A stretch of 26,372 bases of DNA from a virus. The notes beneath the pieces were generated by a model that was given only the letters and a program-made list of their open reading frames with translations, ran no database searches and had not been told where the DNA came from. Positions 23,654 to 26,372 of the stretch are shown piece after piece. Location: IMG/VR virus record IMGVR_UViG_3300024518_005991, positions 1-26,372 of that record; one strand, given 5' to 3'. The translations under genes were made by a program, and so were the position numbers. The first letter of the stretch is position 1; every line of letters begins with the position of its first letter.

Positions 23654-24153
23654 CAGTCACATCAAGTTCCTCAAGACTCCAATTCACCGGTGACGGCACC
23701 GAGGCCTCACTAGCCGTGACCTTCGAGTTCTTCGATGCCGCCGACCTGGCCGTCACCCGCCGGCTGCTCTCCACTGGTGCCGAGTCAACCATGGTGCTCA
23801 ACACGGATTACACCGTGACCGGCGGAGGAGGATCAACTGGCACAGTAGAAGTGGTGGATGGGACAACTGACTTCCCCCTCGACGACGTCACCTGGACCAT
23901 TACCCGCAGCGAGCCCAAGACCCAGACCTACGACCCGGCCCAGAGTTCGGCCATCAGCACCACGGCCCTGTCCAACCAGCTCGATAGGATGACCATGCGG
24001 ATGCAGCAGCTCCAAGAACAGATCGACAGATGCCTCAAGTATCCGATAACAGATGCCACGGCCCGGGAAGACATTCTTGACAACAGCGTAGACCGGGCCT
24101 CGAAAGACTTGCAATTCGATGCCAGTGGCGATCCAACATCAGCCACACCTTAG
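23650..24153 (+). CDS. T7-type tail fibre N-terminal anchor domain, stand-alone
   Basis: 167 aa. Opens with a beta domain typical of the tail-attachment part of T7-like fibres: LQFTGDGTEASLAVTFEFF, VLNTDYTVTGGGGSTGTVEV, DVTWTITRSEPKTQTYDP. Then comes the helix with STTALSNQLDRMTMRMQQLQ and the closing RASKDLQFDASGDP. In complete fibres a shaft and receptor domain follow this point, but here the gene stops at TAG 24151-24153 after six more residues. It should bind the tail and serve as an adaptor for another receptor-binding protein, most likely the minus-strand spike at 3397-5364. Start ATG overlaps the TGA of the gp16-like gene (ATGA). Confidence 0.85.
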   Translation: MTVTSSSSRLQFTGDGTEASLAVTFEFFDAADLAVTRRLLSTGAESTMVLNTDYTVTGGGGSTGTVEVVDGTTDFPLDDVTWTITRSEPKTQTYDPAQSSAISTTALSNQLDRMTMRMQQLQEQIDRCLKYPITDATAREDILDNSVDRASKDLQFDASGDPTSATP

Positions 24154-24161
24154 GAGAAACC

Positions 24162-24470
24162 ATGTACACCAAGTTCACCTCTTTGATTCTCGCCGCCATC
24201 CTGGCCCTGTCCCTGGGCTGCTCCACGCTCGGGGGTGTCGCTGGCAATGCCGTCGACTGTGCCAAAAACGGAAACTGTGACGCCACCGCATCCGACATCG
24301 ATGCCGGAGGGTCCGCCACCAAGTCCGTGCTGGGGTCCGTCTCAAAGGTCGTTGAGGTGCTGGGAGTCGCAGTCGACGCAGGTACTGGTGTGCTTGGTGG
24401 TAGTGTGGTGAGTATCGGTTCCGCCATCTCCAAGATCTTCGGCCTGTTCAGCGGAGACGACGAGGACTAG
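24162..24470 (+). CDS. Putative small lipoprotein, 102 aa
   Basis: ATG 24162 follows AGGAGA at a good distance. Residues 1-19 form a signal peptide ending LSLGC, with Cys20 as the likely lipidated residue; Ser and Leu at -3 and -2 depart from the lipobox consensus. The mature part has two further Cys, then a long hydrophobic Gly/Val/Ser-rich segment (about residues 55-95), and ends in an acidic SGDDED. It could be a lysis or superinfection-exclusion lipoprotein. It lacks the Pro-rich form of an outer spanin. It opens the presumed lysis region, and its stop abuts the next start. Confidence 0.7.
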   Translation: MYTKFTSLILAAILALSLGCSTLGGVAGNAVDCAKNGNCDATASDIDAGGSATKSVLGSVSKVVEVLGVAVDAGTGVLGGSVVSIGSAISKIFGLFSGDDED

Positions 24471-24728
24471 GTGACCAAACTGCTCGAGGACCCCACCGAT
24501 GCCTGGCCCGTGCTGGTGGGTGCTATGGTGGCCCTGGCTAACGAGGTGAGACGATGGGTCTCAAGAATACGAGGGCAGCCGTTACCAGAGGCAACCCCCA
24601 TGTCTGACAGCGAACTCGAGCGGCTGGTGCGGCTCGAGGGGCAGCTTGACGAGTGCCGGAAGATCCTTGACCAGCTCCTCATCATGACCCGCAAGCTGCT
24701 CCGGGATCACCAGCACATAGGAGAATGA
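24471..24728 (+). CDS. Small membrane protein with one helix, possible holin
   Basis: 85 aa. The start GTG 24471 follows the lipoprotein TAG directly and has GAGGA six bases upstream. Residues 10-30 (DAWPVLVGAMVALANEVRRW) make one hydrophobic helix with a basic end. The C-terminal half (from an internal ATG at 24600) is a charged coiled-coil-like helix (RLVRLEGQLDECRKILDQLL). A single membrane helix plus a soluble helix near the endolysin could be a holin of the T7 gp17.5 type, but there is no sequence match I can claim. The next small gene begins one base after its stop. Confidence 0.6.
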   Translation: MTKLLEDPTDAWPVLVGAMVALANEVRRWVSRIRGQPLPEATPMSDSELERLVRLEGQLDECRKILDQLLIMTRKLLRDHQHIGE

Positions 24729-24729
24729 G

Positions 24730-24819
24730 ATGGTTCTCATCGCCGTTCGCGCCGCCTGGATAGCTGGGCTAGTCTGTGCCTTGATATGGTCCTCTCTTAC
24801 CATGGCTGGCGTCATCTAG
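24730..24819 (+). CDS. 29-residue single-pass membrane peptide
   Basis: A short frame from ATG 24730 to TAG 24817-24819. It has a strong Shine-Dalgarno (AGGAG, seven bases upstream), better than that of most genes here. Residues 1-7 hold one Arg; residues 8-27 (AAWIAGLVCALIWSSLTMAG) are wholly non-polar or small, enough for one membrane span. It starts one base after the preceding stop and overlaps the FN3-like gene by 34 bp. Size and site suit a small holin or lysis regulator. Because it is so short it would be missed by most gene finders. Confidence 0.55.
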   Translation: MVLIAVRAAWIAGLVCALIWSSLTMAGVI

Positions 24820-25277
24820 TTATCCGGCAACTCATCCCGGGAATACTCCTGGCGCTCATTGTCTTACTGGGCCTAGTCAGGGTCAGTCTCGCTGCCAACC
24901 ATGCCAGGGCAAGCTTTGGCGATGGCAATGGTGTATTCAGTTTTGCTGCCGGCCCAGACCCAGAAGAGGTCCAGGCGGTGGACAAGATATGCTTCTACAA
25001 CTTGATCGATGGGCAGAGCAGCTTGCTCTTCTGTGTGTTCGCACCTTGCGACTGCTGCGAGCAGGTATTCAAGGGCTCAGTCGAGATACCTTTCGACGAG
25101 TCCAAGATTGGTTCGCGAGTCAAGGCAAGGGCCTGGAACGCGGAAGGGTTCAGCGAGCCATCGGGTATGGAGTACCATCTCATCTGGGTATCGGAGCCGC
25201 CCATGCGAGTGGGCATGATGGCGGGACTGGCGGCATTGGCATATATGAATTTGGCGCAACAAGCACCTCGCGACTAG
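24786..25277 (+). CDS. Membrane-anchored or secreted protein with one FN3-like domain
   Basis: 163 aa. An N-terminal basic stretch is followed by a hydrophobic segment (residues 16-31) and SLA-A at 34-37, a possible signal peptidase site. The mature region looks like one fibronectin type III-like sandwich: GVFSFAAGPDPEEVQAVD, ICFYNLIDGQ, and VKARAWNAEGFSEPSGMEY, where 'A-x-N-x-x-G-x-S-x-P-S' is typical of FN3. It has two close Cys pairs (APCDCCEQ). A second hydrophobic stretch ends the protein (VGMMAGLAALAYMNLA). ATG 24786 lies inside the 29-residue peptide gene and has no clear Shine-Dalgarno, so coupling is likely. Its end overlaps the endolysin frame. Confidence 0.6.
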   Translation: MVLSYHGWRHLVIRQLIPGILLALIVLLGLVRVSLAANHARASFGDGNGVFSFAAGPDPEEVQAVDKICFYNLIDGQSSLLFCVFAPCDCCEQVFKGSVEIPFDESKIGSRVKARAWNAEGFSEPSGMEYHLIWVSEPPMRVGMMAGLAALAYMNLAQQAPRD

Positions 25278-25654
25278 CCACCTGCGAGGTAGGGCTACAA
25301 GAGCTGTTCGCAGCAATAGTACGGGACTACGATTGCACTGTGCTCTGTGGCCACCGCAATGAGGTGGAACAAAATGAAGCCTTCGACAACGGCCGCTCCG
25401 ACCTGCAATGGCCCGACAGCAACCACAACACCAATCCTTCCCGGGCCATCGACGTAGCCGTGTACCACGCCGACAAGGACCCGCACATCAATTGGGCTGA
25501 CACTCGGGGCTTCTACCACTTCGGCGGCTACGTCCAAGGTGTTGCGCGTGAGATGGGCATAGGTCTCAGGTGGGGCGGAGATTGGGACAACGACCGGGAT
25601 CTCGGAGACCAACAGCTTTTCGATTTGGTGCATTTTGAGCTGGTAAATGTTTGA
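25241..25654 (+). CDS. Endolysin, M15-family peptidase (VanY / L-alanyl-D-glutamate type); start unresolved
   Basis: The frame carries a full M15 domain: GHRNEVEQN, then SNHNTNPSRAIDV with zinc ligands His (codon 25424) and Asp (codon 25451). RWGGDWDNDRD follows, then DLVHFEL with the catalytic Glu region and last His (codon 25631). These enzymes cut peptides in peptidoglycan and act as phage endolysins. Relatives, as I recall, begin with M-x-x-F-G-x-T-S-x-x-R-L-x-T-C. Here the matching residues IYEFGATSTSRLATC start with ATA at 25241. No ATG, GTG or TTG occurs between there and 24989, where an ATG would add 84 residues read out of frame with the FN3-like gene. So start could be ATG 24989, ATT 25235 or ATA 25241. 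Stop TGA 25652-25654. Confidence 0.85.
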   Translation: MYEFGATSTSRLATCEVGLQELFAAIVRDYDCTVLCGHRNEVEQNEAFDNGRSDLQWPDSNHNTNPSRAIDVAVYHADKDPHINWADTRGFYHFGGYVQGVAREMGIGLRWGGDWDNDRDLGDQQLFDLVHFELVNV

Positions 25655-25961
25655 CCCCATCCCACTCATGCGCGAGCAGTTCCAGCTACACGGAGGGTGG
25701 ACAGATGGGTTTGAAACAGAAGCTAAGAGGCTATGTGCTGAATACGGCCTGGCAATGGCTCTTAGAGGAGCTTCGCAAGTACGGCCGAGGCTTACAGCAT
25801 GGGTTCAAGCAAACGCTGGAAGGCGTGCATCTCATACCGAAATCGCTGAAGAAGTCCACGCAGCGCGCGAAACGGTCTCGAGAGTTGCGAAGGCGCTTGA
25901 GAAAGAAGGGGTGATTGTCCGGCACAAGGGGGTTGTGTCGAGCTATGAGTTGGCCGACTGA
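25647..25961 (+). CDS. Possible helix-turn-helix protein, 104 aa (dual-frame region)
   Basis: ATG 25647 overlaps the end of the endolysin. Residues 50-95 fit a winged helix-turn-helix of the Crp/MarR sort: SHTEIAEEVHAARETVSRVA, then LEKEGVIVRHKG, with recognition helix R-E-T-V-S-R and the L-E-x-E-G-x-I wing. That would make it a transcription regulator. Against it: third-position GC is low in this frame, and no strong Shine-Dalgarno precedes it. Most of the same DNA is also open from 25705 in the next frame with a perfect Shine-Dalgarno. Either frame, or both, may be used. Confidence 0.5.
   Translation: MFDPIPLMREQFQLHGGWTDGFETEAKRLCAEYGLAMALRGASQVRPRLTAWVQANAGRRASHTEIAEEVHAARETVSRVAKALEKEGVIVRHKGVVSSYELAD
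25705..25914 (+). CDS. Alternative overlapping small basic protein, 69 aa
   Basis: ATG 25705 has GGAGG eight bases upstream, and third codon positions are about two-thirds G/C, more like the true genes around it than the competing frame. The product is helical with aromatic residues (LRGYVLNTAWQWLLEELRKY) and a very basic end (RAKRSRELRRRLRKKG). No family was recognised. The basic tail could simply reflect reading a GC-rich gene in another frame. It is given separately because the two lines of evidence disagree. Confidence 0.4.
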   Translation: MGLKQKLRGYVLNTAWQWLLEELRKYGRGLQHGFKQTLEGVHLIPKSLKKSTQRAKRSRELRRRLRKKG

Positions 25962-26167
25962 CGCCTTTCCTCGGCATGGTACCCAGAATGGCAATCGCGG
26001 CAAAGCCACCGAACAGCCAGCGGCTTGCTATAGTCATCGTGATGGCCATCGATGCGCCCGCCTCCCCCGCACTTGCTGCATGAGGTGGGTCTACTTATTC
26101 TCCCTTGAGTTCCTCCGCCTCTTCTTCGAGGCGCTTCAGCAAGGAGAGCGCGTCGTCGTTCTTCCAC
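25943..26167 (-). CDS. HNH-type zinc protein (HNH endonuclease-like), start uncertain
   Basis: The core is CSKCGG, then DGHHDDYSKPLAVRWLCRDC and a closing HSGYH: two C-x2-C pairs around a paired His, the layout of short phage HNH nucleases. The D-H-H-x-D-Y-x-x-P-L-x-V-x-W-L-C string is very characteristic as I recall it. HNH proteins next to terminases or in early regions nick or cut DNA, sometimes to aid packaging. The only standard start in frame is GTG 26165-26167, which makes the gene overlap the MazG-like gene by 73 bp and gives an Arg-rich, probably untranslated lead of about 30 residues. The stop TAG is at 25943-25945, converging on the HTH frame. Confidence 0.7.
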   Translation of the reverse strand: MEERRRALLAEAPRRRGGGTQGRISRPTSCSKCGGGGRIDGHHDDYSKPLAVRWLCRDCHSGYHAEERRQSANS

Positions 26168-26253
26168 CCGCTCTTGTGATCGTTGGCCCTGAGCCGAGCC
26201 TCCATTTCTGCGGCGAATCTGAGCACGGCGGGGCGGATAGTGGCGTTGGTCAT
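26095..26253 (-). CDS. Short MazG-like phage protein, 52 aa
   Basis: ATG at 26251-26253 has GAGGAG about six bases upstream, so it is preferred to a start further right. It overlaps the preceding stop (ATGA). FAAEMEARLRANDHKSGWK, then LLKRLEEEAEELKGE, fits the opening helices of MazG-type nucleotide pyrophosphohydrolases and of small phage proteins annotated that way (M-E-x-x-L-x-x-N-x-H-K-x-G-W ... R-L-x-E-E-x-x-E-L). At 52 aa it is too short for the full four-helix enzyme, so it could be a truncated or partner form. The family call is by pattern only. Confidence 0.6.
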   Translation of the reverse strand: MTNATIRPAVLRFAAEMEARLRANDHKSGWKNDDALSLLKRLEEEAEELKGE

Positions 26254-26372
26254 GATTTCTCCTCGTCGGGGGGCGGGGTGGGGGCTACCATGTCGCGTGC
26301 GTGCCACTCCAAAAACCCCTCCTCCACTGCGAAATAGAACAGCGCCGCGATTAGCTGTCCCCCCGCCCGGTG
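26250..26372 (-). CDS. C-terminal fragment of an unknown protein, cut by the right edge
   Basis: Forty codons are open from the right edge to TGA 26250-26252, which overlaps the MazG-like ATG by 4 bp. The fragment has a helix with GGQLIAALFYFAVEEGFLEW, then a Pro-rich end (APTPPPDEEKS). The coupling to a well-placed downstream start is the main reason to call it a real gene. The start and family lie outside the window. It is the first visible gene of a minus-strand group coming from the right. Confidence 0.55.
   Translation of the reverse strand, partial: HRAGGQLIAALFYFAVEEGFLEWHARDMVAPTPPPDEEKS

Noticed and set aside
24162-25277. Lipoprotein and FN3-like membrane protein as an o-spanin/i-spanin pair
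   Set aside because: The lipoprotein lacks the Pro-rich short form, and the membrane protein has a beta-type outer domain rather than a coiled coil; the genes are also not nested.
1-26372. Diversity-generating retroelement, as in BPP-1-type phages with Bbp19
   Set aside because: No reverse transcriptase, template repeat or C-type lectin variable domain was recognised; the spike C-terminal domain is of another type.

Overview
The window looks like the virion-building half of a tailed dsDNA phage with a T7-like (podovirus) particle, probably infecting a Gram-negative host. It is GC-rich (roughly 60 % by eye) and very compact: most plus-strand genes overlap by 1, 4 or 8 bp or nearly touch. The plus-strand block from about 5.4 to 24.1 kb follows the T7 virion order: small and large terminase, two small proteins, head-tail connector (portal), Bbp19-like protein, scaffold, major capsid, strong terminator, small capsid-associated protein, tail tubular A, tail tubular B, then gp13-, gp14-, gp15- and gp16-like internal virion proteins and a T7-fibre-type anchor domain. 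No RNA polymerase, DNA polymerase, integrase, tRNA or rRNA gene was seen. The window is open at both ends (a gene runs off each edge), so replication and early genes presumably lie outside it.

Left end (1-1056, +): the last 351 codons of a DUF6745-like protein whose N-terminal part is 30 uninterrupted 12-bp tandem repeats, giving an Ala-Val-x-(Asp/Gly) tetrapeptide repeat. Facing it, and reading leftward from 5364 to 1075, is a seven-gene minus-strand cluster that starts with a large beta-rich tail fibre/spike. It continues with a second small protein carrying the same C-terminal domain, a coiled-coil protein, a PAPS-type sulfotransferase, a small Cys/His-rich protein and two small unknowns.

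Centre (5418-24153, +): packaging, head, tail and ejection-core genes. The capsid gene has a perfect Shine-Dalgarno, but the codon where translation should begin is ATC rather than ATG. A GC-rich hairpin plus T-run follows the capsid gene, in the position of the T7 T-phi terminator. The fibre gene that follows the gp16-like gene is only the anchor part; the probable receptor-binding protein is the divergent spike at 3397-5364.

Right end (24162-26372): a likely lysis region with a putative lipoprotein, a one-helix membrane protein, a 29-residue membrane peptide, a membrane-anchored FN3-like protein and an M15-family peptidoglycan peptidase (endolysin). It is followed by a stretch where two frames both look coding. 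Three minus-strand genes then enter from the right edge: a C-terminal fragment, a short MazG-like protein and an HNH-type zinc protein. There is no stretch over 300 bp without a gene; the longest gaps are the capsid leader (11139-11287, about 150 bp) and 12786-12886 (101 bp).
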